Below, in pieces: positions 45,095 to 54,457 of a stretch of DNA of 64,000 bases. The notes below the pieces were generated by a model. That model worked only from the letters and a program-made list of their open reading frames with translations, was not told where the DNA came from and made no database searches. The stretch's first letter is position 1. Every line of letters begins with the position of its first letter. The DNA is from GCA-001856825 sp049965815 (GTDB lineage Archaea > Thermoplasmatota > Thermoplasmata > Thermoplasmatales > GCA-001856825): positions 1 to 64,000 of the forward strand of contig JBMFVV010000001.1 of assembly GCA_049965815.1 (NCBI GenBank), written 5' to 3'. Made by a program: the position numbers and the translations under genes.

Positions 45095-46156
45095 TCATTT
45101 GAAGAGTATAAGAAAACCAGCGACCGCAGTGATCGCAAGGAAGAGGAATGAATATTTATTGAAATTGAGGAAATTCTTACCTGACAGATTCCTCAATGCG
45201 ATGATGTTCGCCAGGGAGGCAATTACCGTTCCATTCCCCCCAATGTTCACTCCGTATGATAGGATTGCAAATGTCGAAGTCTTTCCGAGGAGAACGGTTG
45301 TTGGGACGTTGGATATCAGCTGGGAGAGGAGTATTGAAGAGATGAATAACTGCCTTCCTCCCAGCGTGGGTATGGTGACCAGCAGCCTTACGGAATTCAT
45401 AACGAGGAATATCAGTATGAAAACAACTATGAGGACGTAGTCCACCTTCACTATTGTCGTGGGCTCAAAGAGCATGAGGGAGACCATAGAGATTGCTATA
45501 ATGCCTACAAAGAAGTAGATGGAAGCGTTAAGTAGCATCCCCAGGATCGCAGATACAAGCAATGCAACGAAGAGAGCAAAGAAAAATACATGCGGTTTCT
45601 GTGCGGCCTCCTGAGATACAAATTTTTCTTCCTTGAATACGAGTGAAAATATGATTAGCAAAAGTATCGAAACGAGGAATATGGGTGCCATCGTCTTGAC
45701 AAATTCAAAGAAATTCAGTGAATACAACCTGAACATTATGATGTTCTGTGGGTTCCCAAATGGCATGAGCATGGAACCAACATTGGCAGCCATGGCCTGG
45801 AATATTATCACGTCATCAAGGTTCTTCTTAGCGAATCTCCCTATTGCAATTGTTATCGGTATCAAAACCAGGAGGGAAACGTCATTCGTGAGAAACATGG
45901 CAACAAATGATGTGAGGAGGATGGAAATGACCATAAGTTTCCTCCTTCCATTCGTTACTCTCATTATTGTGTATGCAACATAATTCAGACCTCCCGTATA
46001 CATGAGGCCTGTGTTGACCACTATGAGTGATGAAAGTATTGCAATTGTGTCCCAGTCCACTAGTCCGGCTGAATAGATGCTTCTCCTCAGCAAAATTATG
46101 ACTAAATAGGAAATCCCCAGGACAAGGAGCAGAACCCTGTTTACTGTTAGCTTCAT
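45095..46156 (-). CDS. ArsB/NhaD/CitMHS-type ion transporter
   Basis: 353 residues, about ten membrane segments. Paired re-entrant-loop motifs MFLTNDVSLLVLIPI with LMPFGNPQNIIMF, and LISNVPTTVLL with GVNIGGNGTVIASLANIIAL, are the duplicated features of the ion transporter superfamily. It is in the cytoplasmic membrane. Ion or anion specificity is not shown. The small gene 46157-46498 ends 0 nt upstream of its ATG, so they share a transcript. Confidence 0.88.
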   Translation of the reverse strand: MKLTVNRVLLLVLGISYLVIILLRRSIYSAGLVDWDTIAILSSLIVVNTGLMYTGGLNYVAYTIMRVTNGRRKLMVISILLTSFVAMFLTNDVSLLVLIPITIAIGRFAKKNLDDVIIFQAMAANVGSMLMPFGNPQNIIMFRLYSLNFFEFVKTMAPIFLVSILLLIIFSLVFKEEKFVSQEAAQKPHVFFFALFVALLVSAILGMLLNASIYFFVGIIAISMVSLMLFEPTTIVKVDYVLIVVFILIFLVMNSVRLLVTIPTLGGRQLFISSILLSQLISNVPTTVLLGKTSTFAILSYGVNIGGNGTVIASLANIIALRNLSGKNFLNFNKYSFLFLAITAVAGFLILFK

Positions 46157-46498
46157 CTAAAGCGTGTTCTTCAGAATTGTGTCTAGCTCCGGTCCGATAG
46201 CCTTCAGTATTGACTTTACCATTTCATCCCTGAAAGACTCCGGCATCGATATTAGGCCGAGCTCAGCCACAACTTTCAGTATCTTCCCCTGGGCTCCAGC
46301 TTCCAGCAATTTCCCCTTTGTGTAGTCCTTTATGGCATCCTTGAGCTCTTCCTCCATTCTTGGATTTGCTTTGAGCCTCTCCTTTATCCTCTCCTTTATT
46401 TCGTCTTTGTACAGTTCCTGGATAGCTTGAACGATTATCTCGTCAGAAATCATTAGTTTCTTTGAATCCTCAAAGATGAAATTGTCGTCTTTGCCCAT
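46157..46498 (-). CDS. Small helical hypothetical protein
   Basis: 113 residues, helical and highly charged (KDEIKERIKERLKANPRMEEELKDAIKDY), then a more hydrophobic C-terminal helix pair with no membrane segment. No motif is recognised. It directly abuts the transporter gene, sharing its transcript, so it may be an accessory protein of it; this is context only. Confidence 0.7.
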   Translation of the reverse strand: MGKDDNFIFEDSKKLMISDEIIVQAIQELYKDEIKERIKERLKANPRMEEELKDAIKDYTKGKLLEAGAQGKILKVVAELGLISMPESFRDEMVKSILKAIGPELDTILKNTL

Positions 46499-46548
46499 GA
46501 GAAGTTATAGCTACTCAATATTATAACTATTCTTTCTGAAGGCCGCAG

Positions 46549-46947
46549 TCATATGTCCAGAGTGACTACTATCACTGCAGGTACCCTGGAAACGATGATC
46601 CTGTCGTACGTTGCAGCCTTGACCAGGGATGGACCCCTTTTCCTCGCGTCTGCCTTTTCCCCTACGGCCTCCCAGATTACCTTACGATCGCATATGGTGA
46701 TCTTCCTGATCTTCAGGGCCAGGGAATCAGATTCTGATCTGTAGATGATGTCGTTCAGCGTTCTAATAACGCAGTTTTCATCCGAATCGTACTCAACGTT
46801 GGAACTCAGGAACAATTCAGGCTGGATGGACGCACTGTAGACCATTCCCAGCATATGATTGGAAAGGTCCAGGAGGGCACCCTGAAACGTATTCCCCCAG
46901 GCCTTCAGCCTGACGTCAGCAGTGTGTTCTAGAATCTTCACTGGCAC
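46549..46947 (-). CDS. Archease
   Basis: 132 residues. The N-terminal EHTADVRLKAWG and the late VKAATYDRIIV segment are the family's metal-ligand regions, and the length is typical. Archease activates the RtcB RNA ligase that joins tRNA exons. It sits apart from the endonuclease EndA at 13196, and rtcB was not seen in this window. Confidence 0.93.
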   Translation of the reverse strand: MPVKILEHTADVRLKAWGNTFQGALLDLSNHMLGMVYSASIQPELFLSSNVEYDSDENCVIRTLNDIIYRSESDSLALKIRKITICDRKVIWEAVGEKADARKRGPSLVKAATYDRIIVSRVPAVIVVTLDI

Positions 46948-46976
46948 AATTTAAAATGAGGAAGGGGGATAAAACA

Positions 46977-48518
46977 CTATTGTGATTTGTTCCTGATTTC
47001 CCCGGCTGCGTACTTCCAGAGTTTCTTCAGGTTCAGCATGTTTAGGATGTCTATGAGCTCCTCCTTGGATATCGTTCTAGAGACTATCAGCAGGCCAACG
47101 TATGCGAAAGAGTATAGCAGGAAAAGACCGAGCAGTACTATTGAATGCAGCCTGATTGAGTCTTCAAGAAAGTAATAGAACAACCCTCCCAGAAGTATGG
47201 AAATTATCCCACCCTTTATGGATTGCAGGGTAAGCGGAACCTTTACCTCCAGATTGAGTGCTATTATGGAGGACACAAGAATTACAACGCCCGATATCAG
47301 ATATGCGTACGCTGCACCTATGACCCCCAATCCAGCAAAATGGATGTCAGCGAGAGAGTGCGGTATAAGAACTACGTCAAGCACAATCCAAAGTGTGTAA
47401 CCGAAATTGTTCAGGAGACCTGATACCCTGGTCTTAGCGATTGCATTGAAATGCGTCCAGTATGGGGTGGACATTGTCCAGAACCATGACCCTATGAGCA
47501 TGATCTGAAGCGCGAATGCAAACTGTATGAGGGCCGAATTCCACAGATTTAGCAGTGCAGCAGCGAATACAGTGGCAAATACGGTGATTGGAGTGACGAA
47601 TATGGTCAGGTATTTCACCGTCATCCCCATAGCCTTCCCGTAGTCTTCGCTGGAATCAAGCCGAGTTGTGAGGGAGGGGAGAATGAGGACTGTCACTGAC
47701 ATCGTGAATCCCGTCATCATTAGTATGAATCTGTAGTCTGCTGCAAATCCACCTGAGGCAAATGATCCAATTGCAATGTATACCAGCACCTGTGGTATAT
47801 TTGCCGATATCGCCTTGGTTATGGTTGCTCCCATGAGAGGATATGAATATTTCAGGTAGCTCCTTATCGTTTCAATATGGGGCATCCTGAATTTCCACGG
47901 CATGCCAACAACAAAGCTTAGTACTGCATATACCACATAAGAAATTGAGTAGGAAACGGCAATAAGTATAGCCATTTCTGGAATCCCGGACTTTGCATTT
48001 GGAAAGTTGAATACGTTTAAGTGGAGGAGAACGACCACTGCTGCGAACCTGACAATGGATTCCATTATTGCGGGCAGGGACATCTTGAATACTTCCTGCG
48101 TACCTGTGTAGAATGCCCTATTGGCCTGGATGTAAGGAAGCCCAAGGAAGTAGGGGATGAGGAGCAGGATGCTCAGGTATACGAGCGGTGACTGGAACTT
48201 TTGATGAAATCCTACGGTCCAGACAAGGACTGCAAGAAATATGACGCCTATGTAAATGACAGTTAGGATTATCTTCATGAATATCAGCGCATTGTTGTAT
48301 TCATTCCTGTCCTTCCCTAGGGCGATCATCCTGGTATGTGCAGTGTTTATGCCAAGATCCGATACGAATGAGAATATCAGCCCGAATGACAGGGCTGTGG
48401 AGAAAATTCCCCAGGAACTAACACCAGCATCTCTAAGTATGAGCAGATAGGTCAGAAATCCAAGTATCAGACCAAATGCGTTCTGCAGGAGAATCCAAGC
48501 TGGTTTGGAAGTTTCCAT
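46977..48518 (-). CDS. Polysaccharide flippase (MATE/MOP superfamily, Wzx-like)
   Basis: 513 residues with about 13-14 membrane helices. The N-terminal ILLQNAFGLILGFLTYLLILRDAG and GINTAHTRMIA segments resemble Wzx-type lipid-linked oligosaccharide exporters. It may move the lipid-linked glycan used by AglB to the outer face. A CTATATTTC box (48537-48545) is about 23 nt before the ATG. It follows the acetyl-CoA synthetase gene on the same strand after 116 nt, with its own promoter. Confidence 0.88.
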   Translation of the reverse strand: METSKPAWILLQNAFGLILGFLTYLLILRDAGVSSWGIFSTALSFGLIFSFVSDLGINTAHTRMIALGKDRNEYNNALIFMKIILTVIYIGVIFLAVLVWTVGFHQKFQSPLVYLSILLLIPYFLGLPYIQANRAFYTGTQEVFKMSLPAIMESIVRFAAVVVLLHLNVFNFPNAKSGIPEMAILIAVSYSISYVVYAVLSFVVGMPWKFRMPHIETIRSYLKYSYPLMGATITKAISANIPQVLVYIAIGSFASGGFAADYRFILMMTGFTMSVTVLILPSLTTRLDSSEDYGKAMGMTVKYLTIFVTPITVFATVFAAALLNLWNSALIQFAFALQIMLIGSWFWTMSTPYWTHFNAIAKTRVSGLLNNFGYTLWIVLDVVLIPHSLADIHFAGLGVIGAAYAYLISGVVILVSSIIALNLEVKVPLTLQSIKGGIISILLGGLFYYFLEDSIRLHSIVLLGLFLLYSFAYVGLLIVSRTISKEELIDILNMLNLKKLWKYAAGEIRNKSQ

Positions 48519-48634
48519 CCCTTAGGGCGTAGTAGGGAAATATAGAAAAACCTTGGGATTTGAAGACTGTATCAAATATGCGTTGAAATTTGGCGATACC
48601 TGTGGATAGTAAAATTGCTAATCTGCTCAATGAA

Positions 48635-50572
48635 TCAATTTTCTGCAATTTCCTTCCTGAATCTATCGATGGCTTCTCTTATCTCCTCCACAGATGCCTC
48701 AGATTCAAGGGTAGTCAGGTCTCCCGGTATCTCATCCTGGTATACCGCCTTTATTATTCTCCTCATGATCTTCCCGCTGCGCGTCTTTGGGAGAGAACCG
48801 ACTACGTGTATCTCATCAGGAACAAGTAACGGCCCAAATTTTTGCCTGACCTTATCCTTCACCATATTTACAGCTGATTCTATTTTTGTGTCGCTCTTGA
48901 GCACTATGAATGAAACTATGCTTTCTCCCTTTACCTGGTGAGGTTTTCCAAATACACCTGCCTCGGCAACAAATCCGGTTGACAGGATCGCATCCTCAAC
49001 CTCCACCGTACCTATCCTGTGACCTGAAACTTTTAGGACCTCATCAGCCCTCCCTAGAAGCCAGTAATATCCGTCCTTGTCCTTTATTGCATAGTCTCCC
49101 GTGTAATAGCCATCCTTTGCTCTGCCAAAGTACAGCGTCCTGTACTTCTTATCATCGTTGTTCAACCCGATCATAAGGCCAGGCCACGGCTTCCTCAGGA
49201 ATAAAAGCCCTTTCTCACCTGGGCCGGCTTCCCCACCGTCCTGTTTCAAGATTACTGGATCTATTCCGGGAAGAGGAAGGGTCGCAGATCCTGGCTTTAA
49301 AGGCGTCGGTCCTATTCCTACGGCCGGGCTGATAACAAATCCGCCAGTTTCTGTCTGCCAGTATGTGTCAATGATCGGGCACTGGGAGTTTCCAATCCTT
49401 TCATAGTACCACTCCCATGCGACGGGATTTATGGGTTCTCCAACCGAACCGAGAACCCTGAGTGACGAAAGGTCGTGGTTCTTTGGATATTCATCACCGT
49501 ACTTCATTAGAGACCTTATAGCGGTTGGAGAGGTGTAAAGAATATCCACTTCGTAATATGATATTATTTTCCACATCTGGTCTGGAGTTGGATAATCCAA
49601 GCTCCCTTCATAGAGAATTGATGTCAGCCCCAGTATCAGCGGTGCGAAGACTATGTAGCTATGTCCGGTTATCCATCCAATATCAGCTGCACACCACCAC
49701 CTGTCAGTTTCCTGAGGATCAAATGCCCACTTCATAGTGTTTGCAACCCAGACACCATAACCACCTGTTCCGTGCACTACCCCCTTCGGTTTGCCCGTAG
49801 TACCTGATGTGTAAAGTATGAACAATGGGTCATTGGAATCCATCTTTTCTGGTTCCACATCCACCCTCTCATTTATCACATCGTGATACCAGTAATCACG
49901 CCCTTCAATCATGTTAACTGTCTGACCTGTGTGCTTTACGACGATGATTGTTTCTACTGTCTTCGTAAGTTCTACCGCCCTGTCAACAGTCTCCTTCAGA
50001 GGAATGATCTTCCCCCTTCTGTAGCCACCATCTGCAGTAATTAGAAGTTTAGCACCGCAGTCATTTATTCTATCCGCGATTGCCTCTGCTCCAAATCCGG
50101 AGAATATGACGGTGAATACGGCACCAATCCTTGCAGAGGCCAGCATCGCGACAGGTTCTTCTATGATCATCGGCATATAAATTGCAATTCTGTCCCCTTT
50201 CTTGACGCCCATCTCAAGCAATGCTTTCGCAAGAGCGTTCACCCTCCTGTACAGACCTCTGTATGTGACTATCTTTTCATTCCCATTTTCGTCCACCCAG
50301 ATGTATGCCGCCTTGTTCCTCCTAGGTCCATTTGCGTGCCTGTCCACTGCGTTGAAGCTAATATTCAGCTTTCCGTTGACGTACCATCTGTAATAGGGTT
50401 CCCCACTCCTGTCGATGATTGCATCCCACTTTGAATACCAGTCAAGTAACCATCCAGCCTCCTCGTAAAATTTTTCTTGATTTTCTAATGATTCCCTGTA
50501 GATCTTCGCATACCTACCTAACCCAGGGTTCATGAATGACTCGAATGGGAGTGGATTTGATTGACCGCTCAT
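48635..50572 (-). CDS. acsA: Acetyl-CoA synthetase (AMP-forming)
   Basis: Activates acetate to acetyl-CoA. 645 residues, the usual length. The ATP motif LFILYTSGTTGKPKGVVHGTG, WWCAADIGWITGHSY, TYWQTETGGF and the C-terminal PKTRSGKIMRR (with the regulatory, acetylatable Lys) are all present. A TATA-like ATTTTATAG (50594-50602), which overlaps the end of the Nudix gene, lies about 26 nt before its ATG. Confidence 0.96.
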   Translation of the reverse strand: MSGQSNPLPFESFMNPGLGRYAKIYRESLENQEKFYEEAGWLLDWYSKWDAIIDRSGEPYYRWYVNGKLNISFNAVDRHANGPRRNKAAYIWVDENGNEKIVTYRGLYRRVNALAKALLEMGVKKGDRIAIYMPMIIEEPVAMLASARIGAVFTVIFSGFGAEAIADRINDCGAKLLITADGGYRRGKIIPLKETVDRAVELTKTVETIIVVKHTGQTVNMIEGRDYWYHDVINERVDVEPEKMDSNDPLFILYTSGTTGKPKGVVHGTGGYGVWVANTMKWAFDPQETDRWWCAADIGWITGHSYIVFAPLILGLTSILYEGSLDYPTPDQMWKIISYYEVDILYTSPTAIRSLMKYGDEYPKNHDLSSLRVLGSVGEPINPVAWEWYYERIGNSQCPIIDTYWQTETGGFVISPAVGIGPTPLKPGSATLPLPGIDPVILKQDGGEAGPGEKGLLFLRKPWPGLMIGLNNDDKKYRTLYFGRAKDGYYTGDYAIKDKDGYYWLLGRADEVLKVSGHRIGTVEVEDAILSTGFVAEAGVFGKPHQVKGESIVSFIVLKSDTKIESAVNMVKDKVRQKFGPLLVPDEIHVVGSLPKTRSGKIMRRIIKAVYQDEIPGDLTTLESEASVEEIREAIDRFRKEIAEN

Positions 50573-50600
50573 ATCTCATACCACGCAGTTTTCTATAAAA

Positions 50601-51125
50601 TTATTTTGTACTCTTCTCGTACAAAACGATAAATTTTTCAAGTACCCTAGCCGTCATTCCCCATATCGTACCTTCCCTTATGTTAAATTCTTCACCGTAG
50701 ACTCCGTTAGTAACGTGCAGACTGGAAAGCTCAACCCAAATGAGATATTCAGATTCTTGAGACGGAACCAGCTTCTGGATATTAGGCAGCTCAAAGACGT
50801 ATGCATATACCTCAAGATTTTCCCTATTCCTCGGAGTGAATGGCCCAAAATGTCCAATGTACCTTGAATTTTTTCTTAGGTCCACGCCTGTTTCCTCTAA
50901 CGTCTCTCTTATAGCCGTATCTCTCAGTGTAATGTCATTACCCGAACGATGCCCCCCTGGAAGGGAGAACTGACCCGACCACGGATCGTTCTGGCTCAAG
51001 CTTCTCTTTTCCAGGATGAGTTTGTTCTCTGAAACTACTATTGACACAGCAGCGTATTCCCTTCCTGCTTTCATGTCAACCACTTCGTTAGTGTCCAGCG
51101 ACCAATCTGTTTCGGGAATTCTCAT
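50601..51125 (-). CDS. Nudix hydrolase, coenzyme-A-pyrophosphatase type
   Basis: 174 residues. The Nudix box is LPGGHRSGNDITLRDTAIRETLEETGV; the Asp where most Nudix proteins have Glu, and the TAIRE segment, match the CoA-pyrophosphatase branch (PGGK-x-D...TAlREaxEE). The C-terminal region FGPFTPRNRENLEVYAYVFEL also fits it. It may hydrolyse CoA or acyl-CoA. It lies just upstream of acsA on the same strand. Confidence 0.87.
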   Translation of the reverse strand: MRIPETDWSLDTNEVVDMKAGREYAAVSIVVSENKLILEKRSLSQNDPWSGQFSLPGGHRSGNDITLRDTAIRETLEETGVDLRKNSRYIGHFGPFTPRNRENLEVYAYVFELPNIQKLVPSQESEYLIWVELSSLHVTNGVYGEEFNIREGTIWGMTARVLEKFIVLYEKSTK

Positions 51126-51202
51126 TACTCGTCTAAAGAAACTAAGCTACAAAATACTAACGCAATAGAGTAGTGGTAACATTGAGAATTGAGCATCGAC
51201 CT

Positions 51203-52834
51203 TTAAGTGGATGATCCTGAGCCTGAAGAAGTCGATTCCCCCGTTTTCCTGTTGCCTTTCCTAGAGAACGTTAACATCAACCAGTAAATGCTCCTAAATA
51301 TGCCAAATACGCTATTAAGCTCGACCTTGCTGTATTCATACGATTTTCTCCCTCTGGTTTCCATCAGTTCTCTGAAAACATCTTCAATGTTGGAAAAGGT
51401 GTGGTCCATTACTGTATTCACTATGAACTTGGTTATCCTGTTGTTCATCCGCTCTGTCATCTGCGGAAGAACCATCCTAGTTAATTCAAGGTCCTTTTCC
51501 CAGCTGACATACAGCAATTCCCAGTACTTCCCTGGAAGTTTTTCTAGCTCTGGAAAAGGATTCCTGCTTATCTTTGTAGACGTGATTGGAATGACCGGCA
51601 GAGGGAAGACCCATGCCTTCCCTCCTGAGTCAAATAATTTCTGGACTAGATCTATGCTCTGCTGTACGTCCTCGTCAGTCTCATCAGGGAATCCTATTGT
51701 CATGGTATAAGCAGGGGTGATGTACGCATAGTTGAGAATCCTCGTCGATTCTAATATTACATTCCCCCAATCCTCTGGTCTGTATGGGAAAGGCTTTCCT
51801 CTCATGTACTTCGTGATAATTCTTGTGCTGCCACTTTCAAGTCCAACTACAGGTGCCTCACCCCTGTGCTTCTTGTATTCCGCTATCTCAGAAATTTCCA
51901 TAACAGTTTCCGGGCTTTCAACAACAGCAGGCGACGAAATATGCGGGAAAAATATCTGTTCCGCTCCCTCTTCCTTGACTCTTCTAAAAAGTGTAACCAC
52001 GGCATCCCTGTTTGTTGCATGTCTCTTTGATCCATAAAGGAGGATGTCGTCTGTCAGGAGTTCTATGTTTCTCGCCCCTGCATCCAAATTTATCCTGACT
52101 TCTTTCAGCACGTCTTCCAGTGGCACGGTTCTGTATGTTTCAGGCGTTATAGAACAGAACTGGCAGCCTCTGGGACAACCCCTGGTTACCTGAACCTCCC
52201 CCAGTCTCGCTGGTTTCACAATTGTTGGGATCTCCTCCACCTTTGCATCTTTACCCCTTACTTCCCTTTGAATACCTGTTCCGGAATATACTTCCCTGAC
52301 ATATGTTGGGAGATCGACTTCTGCCTCTCCATTGTAGATAGTATCTAGCCAGTCAGGTCTATCCAGGGCAAGCTGCCAAGTTGCAGGACCACCCGCAAAC
52401 ACCTTGAAATTATATTTCCTCTTCAACCTTGAAATTTCCCGGGATAGTTCGTTGAAGAAAGTGGCGTTCCAGGCTGGTCCACCGCCAAAAAGCATAGTCA
52501 GCTTGAATGAAACTGGGCTTAGCCCATAGGGGTCGTGGACAGTTATTCCCAGAAGTTTTGTATCCTTGTCTATGACCTTTCCAAGAGCCTCTGGAGGTGC
52601 CACCACAACATCCTTGAAACCTGCCTTCAGGAGTATAGCTTCTACCTTTCTCAGTGCATACGGCGCTACTATCGCCTCGCCGTTGGACTTGTATTTTATT
52701 CTAGGAGTAAATAAAGCATCCATCATCAATTTAGGAACAATTCTATCCGGCATGCAGGCAACGTATCCCAGAGTAGAGACTCCGCCGTAATCAGTAAATG
52801 AACCGCGATCAGCGGTGAGAACTACTTCGGTCAT
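51203..52834 (-). CDS. Radical SAM enzyme with cobalamin-binding-like N-terminus
   Basis: 543 residues. The 4Fe-4S motif is CPRGCQFCSI (C-x3-C-x2-C) near residue 219. Residues 60-190 (AGFKDVVVAPPEAL, LLGITVHDPYGL, FKVFAGGPATWQ) have the B12-binding Rossmann order but no DxHxxG, so cobalamin use is uncertain. A Ser/Gly-rich tail ends the protein. It is divergent from a MarR gene and shares a palindromic region with it. The reaction is unknown. Confidence 0.85.
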   Translation of the reverse strand: MTEVVLTADRGSFTDYGGVSTLGYVACMPDRIVPKLMMDALFTPRIKYKSNGEAIVAPYALRKVEAILLKAGFKDVVVAPPEALGKVIDKDTKLLGITVHDPYGLSPVSFKLTMLFGGGPAWNATFFNELSREISRLKRKYNFKVFAGGPATWQLALDRPDWLDTIYNGEAEVDLPTYVREVYSGTGIQREVRGKDAKVEEIPTIVKPARLGEVQVTRGCPRGCQFCSITPETYRTVPLEDVLKEVRINLDAGARNIELLTDDILLYGSKRHATNRDAVVTLFRRVKEEGAEQIFFPHISSPAVVESPETVMEISEIAEYKKHRGEAPVVGLESGSTRIITKYMRGKPFPYRPEDWGNVILESTRILNYAYITPAYTMTIGFPDETDEDVQQSIDLVQKLFDSGGKAWVFPLPVIPITSTKISRNPFPELEKLPGKYWELLYVSWEKDLELTRMVLPQMTERMNNRITKFIVNTVMDHTFSNIEDVFRELMETRGRKSYEYSKVELNSVFGIFRSIYWLMLTFSRKGNRKTGESTSSGSGSST

Positions 52835-52837
52835 TAT

Positions 52838-52858
52838 ATAGTTATACTATTTATACAT
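52838..52858. promoter_or_regulatory. Palindrome and TATA elements between the radical SAM and MarR genes
   Basis: ATAGTTATACTAT at 52838-52850 is a perfect inverted repeat (ATAGT/ACTAT, 3-nt centre). It lies 4 nt upstream of the radical SAM start at 52834 and beside TTTATACAT (52850-52858), which is about 25 nt before the MarR ATG at 52880. A MarR dimer bound here would cover both promoters. Confidence 0.55.
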
Positions 52859-52879
52859 AAATAATCATGTTAGTGAAGG

Positions 52880-53338
52880 ATGAAAAAACATATTGAGTTG
52901 CCTGATGAAAGTTCAGAAAACGGGACGGTTGAAGCTCTGAGAAACACATACAGAACGCTGGATAGGAGGATAACCTCCCTGCTATCCGCCAGGGGGTTGA
53001 CGAGACCCCAGTTCTTGGCCTTAAAAGTCGTTTCTGACGGTGTCTCTGTTCCAATGAATAAAATTAGCGACTATCTTTCTGTTACGCCTGGAAACGTTAC
53101 TGGCATTATTGACAGATTAGTAAAAAGCGGAATTCTCAGGAGGAAGGGTAAGGCAGGAGACAGGAGAAAGATAATGATAGAACTGACAAGGAAGGGAAAG
53201 GAGACATACATGAACGTGCTTTCTTCATACACCAGCTTCCTGGAGAAAGTATTGCAGGAACTGAACGCAAAGGAGAGAAGGGAATTGAAGAAACATCTTA
53301 CCAAACTTGAAGAAGCACTGAACAGAGCCGATATTTAG
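52880..53338 (+). CDS. MarR-family transcriptional regulator
   Basis: 152 residues. Winged helix at about 40-115: RPQFLALKVVSDGVSVPMNKISDYLSVTPGNVTGIIDRLVKSGILRR, then the wing with DRRKIMIELT. Dimerising helices flank it. It is divergent from the radical SAM gene with a 13-bp palindrome between them, the classic self-regulated MarR arrangement. A TATA-like element 25 nt before the ATG supports this start. Two plus-strand genes follow, 17 nt on. Confidence 0.93.
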   Translation: MKKHIELPDESSENGTVEALRNTYRTLDRRITSLLSARGLTRPQFLALKVVSDGVSVPMNKISDYLSVTPGNVTGIIDRLVKSGILRRKGKAGDRRKIMIELTRKGKETYMNVLSSYTSFLEKVLQELNAKERRELKKHLTKLEEALNRADI

Positions 53339-53355
53339 CATCTGGAAAGAGAAAT

Positions 53356-53562
53356 ATGAACAGGAATACACCTGGATTGGAAAAAACAATCAGATATGTC
53401 TATTCATTATGGTGGAATTTACTTCTTGATATGCTTAGTTTGACTATTGCGGGAAATTTACGCATTTCTTATGGTGCTTTCAATCCTGACTTTGCCCTGA
53501 AAAGATACAGAATGAACCATAAATACTGTAAGAAGCACGGTTTGGGGGCGCATAAGTGGTAG
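53356..53562 (+). CDS. Short hypothetical protein between MarR and VTT genes
   Basis: 68 residues, starting 17 nt after the MarR stop with a GGAAAGAG-like ribosome site; its last 7 nt overlap the next gene. Partly hydrophobic (WWNLLLDMLSLTIAGN), then basic with Cys and His (NHKYCKKHGLGAHKW). No family is recognised. Position suggests cotranscription, but a chance open frame cannot be excluded. Confidence 0.4.
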   Translation: MNRNTPGLEKTIRYVYSLWWNLLLDMLSLTIAGNLRISYGAFNPDFALKRYRMNHKYCKKHGLGAHKW

Positions 53563-54314
53563 CTCTCAATGAGATCGTTCAATCCGATCCCACAAAAATC
53601 AGGATGCACAAGAACTGGCACTATACCCTCACCACTGCAGTGGTCGTACTGGCAGTGGCAGTTATGGGCATTCTCAACGGTTACATAAGGTTCATAAATA
53701 TTTCTTCTTACTCTCATCTTAATGTATCCATACCATTCCCGCATCTTCTCGGCGGATACATTGGGATATTCATAATTAGATTACTTCCCATTCCGGACTT
53801 CATTACTCTACCAGTGATCGGTTACCTGAGTTCTATTGGAATTTTTAACCCAGAAATTGCACTCTTAGCTGCACTGGCAGGAGCTGTTGTACCTTTCGAA
53901 TATTTTGCCGGCAGATATGCCGCTAGACCCGTGCTGCTCAAATCAATCAAGTGGGCTGGAGTTAAAGAGGAAAATATCAAGATCGCAGAAGACTGGATAA
54001 TCAGTCACGGCCCCTTTTCAATATTTATCTCAACTTTCATACCGTATTTCTACTCAGCAGTGGCCCTTGCAGCTGGCATCCTCAGAATGAAGTTTATTCC
54101 TTACTTCCTGTCAACAGTGGCAGGTTTCGGGATCAGATATGCAATCCTTGAAGCTGCCGGGTATTATGGAGTGTATATACTGACTCCTGAGTATGATTTC
54201 ACCCATAGGAACGATCTTTTTGCAATTCTGCTGATTTCGCTTGCGGTCATAGCGATATATATGATCCAGAGCATCAGGCATTTAAAAAGAAGCAAACTTA
54301 CCGTTGATCATTGA
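53556..54314 (+). CDS. VTT/DedA-like (SNARE-associated) membrane protein
   Basis: 252 residues with about five to six membrane segments. The region FITLPVIGYLSSIGIFNPEIALLAALAGAV, with the following GRYAARPVL and IISHGPFSIFISTFIPYFYSAVALAAGIL, is the re-entrant-loop architecture of DedA/VTT proteins, which often transport or scramble lipids. The start is GTG 53556 or ATG 53604; the first leaves a polar leader. It may be regulated by the upstream MarR. Confidence 0.8.
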   Translation: MVALNEIVQSDPTKIRMHKNWHYTLTTAVVVLAVAVMGILNGYIRFINISSYSHLNVSIPFPHLLGGYIGIFIIRLLPIPDFITLPVIGYLSSIGIFNPEIALLAALAGAVVPFEYFAGRYAARPVLLKSIKWAGVKEENIKIAEDWIISHGPFSIFISTFIPYFYSAVALAAGILRMKFIPYFLSTVAGFGIRYAILEAAGYYGVYILTPEYDFTHRNDLFAILLISLAVIAIYMIQSIRHLKRSKLTVDH

Positions 54315-54326
54315 AGAATGATGGGA

Positions 54327-54399
54327 GGCCGGGACCGGGATTTGAACCCGGGTCCGGGGATCCACAGTCCCCAAGGATGCACCGCTACCCCATCCCGGC
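54327..54399 (-). tRNA. tRNA-His (anticodon GTG)
   Basis: 73 nt. Acceptor GCCGGGA/TCCCGGC, anticodon stem GGGGA/TCCCC around loop CTGTGGA (anticodon GTG), T arm CCGGGTTCAAATCCCGG, discriminator C. The base before G1 (complement of C54400) is G, so the His-specific G-1 that pairs with C73 is encoded in the gene. CCA is not encoded. Confidence 0.95.
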
Positions 54400-54457
54400 C
54401 ATATTTCCTCAAACGCTTCCTTCCTAAAATATTTACCAAAGGGTGAAATTCAGATTA

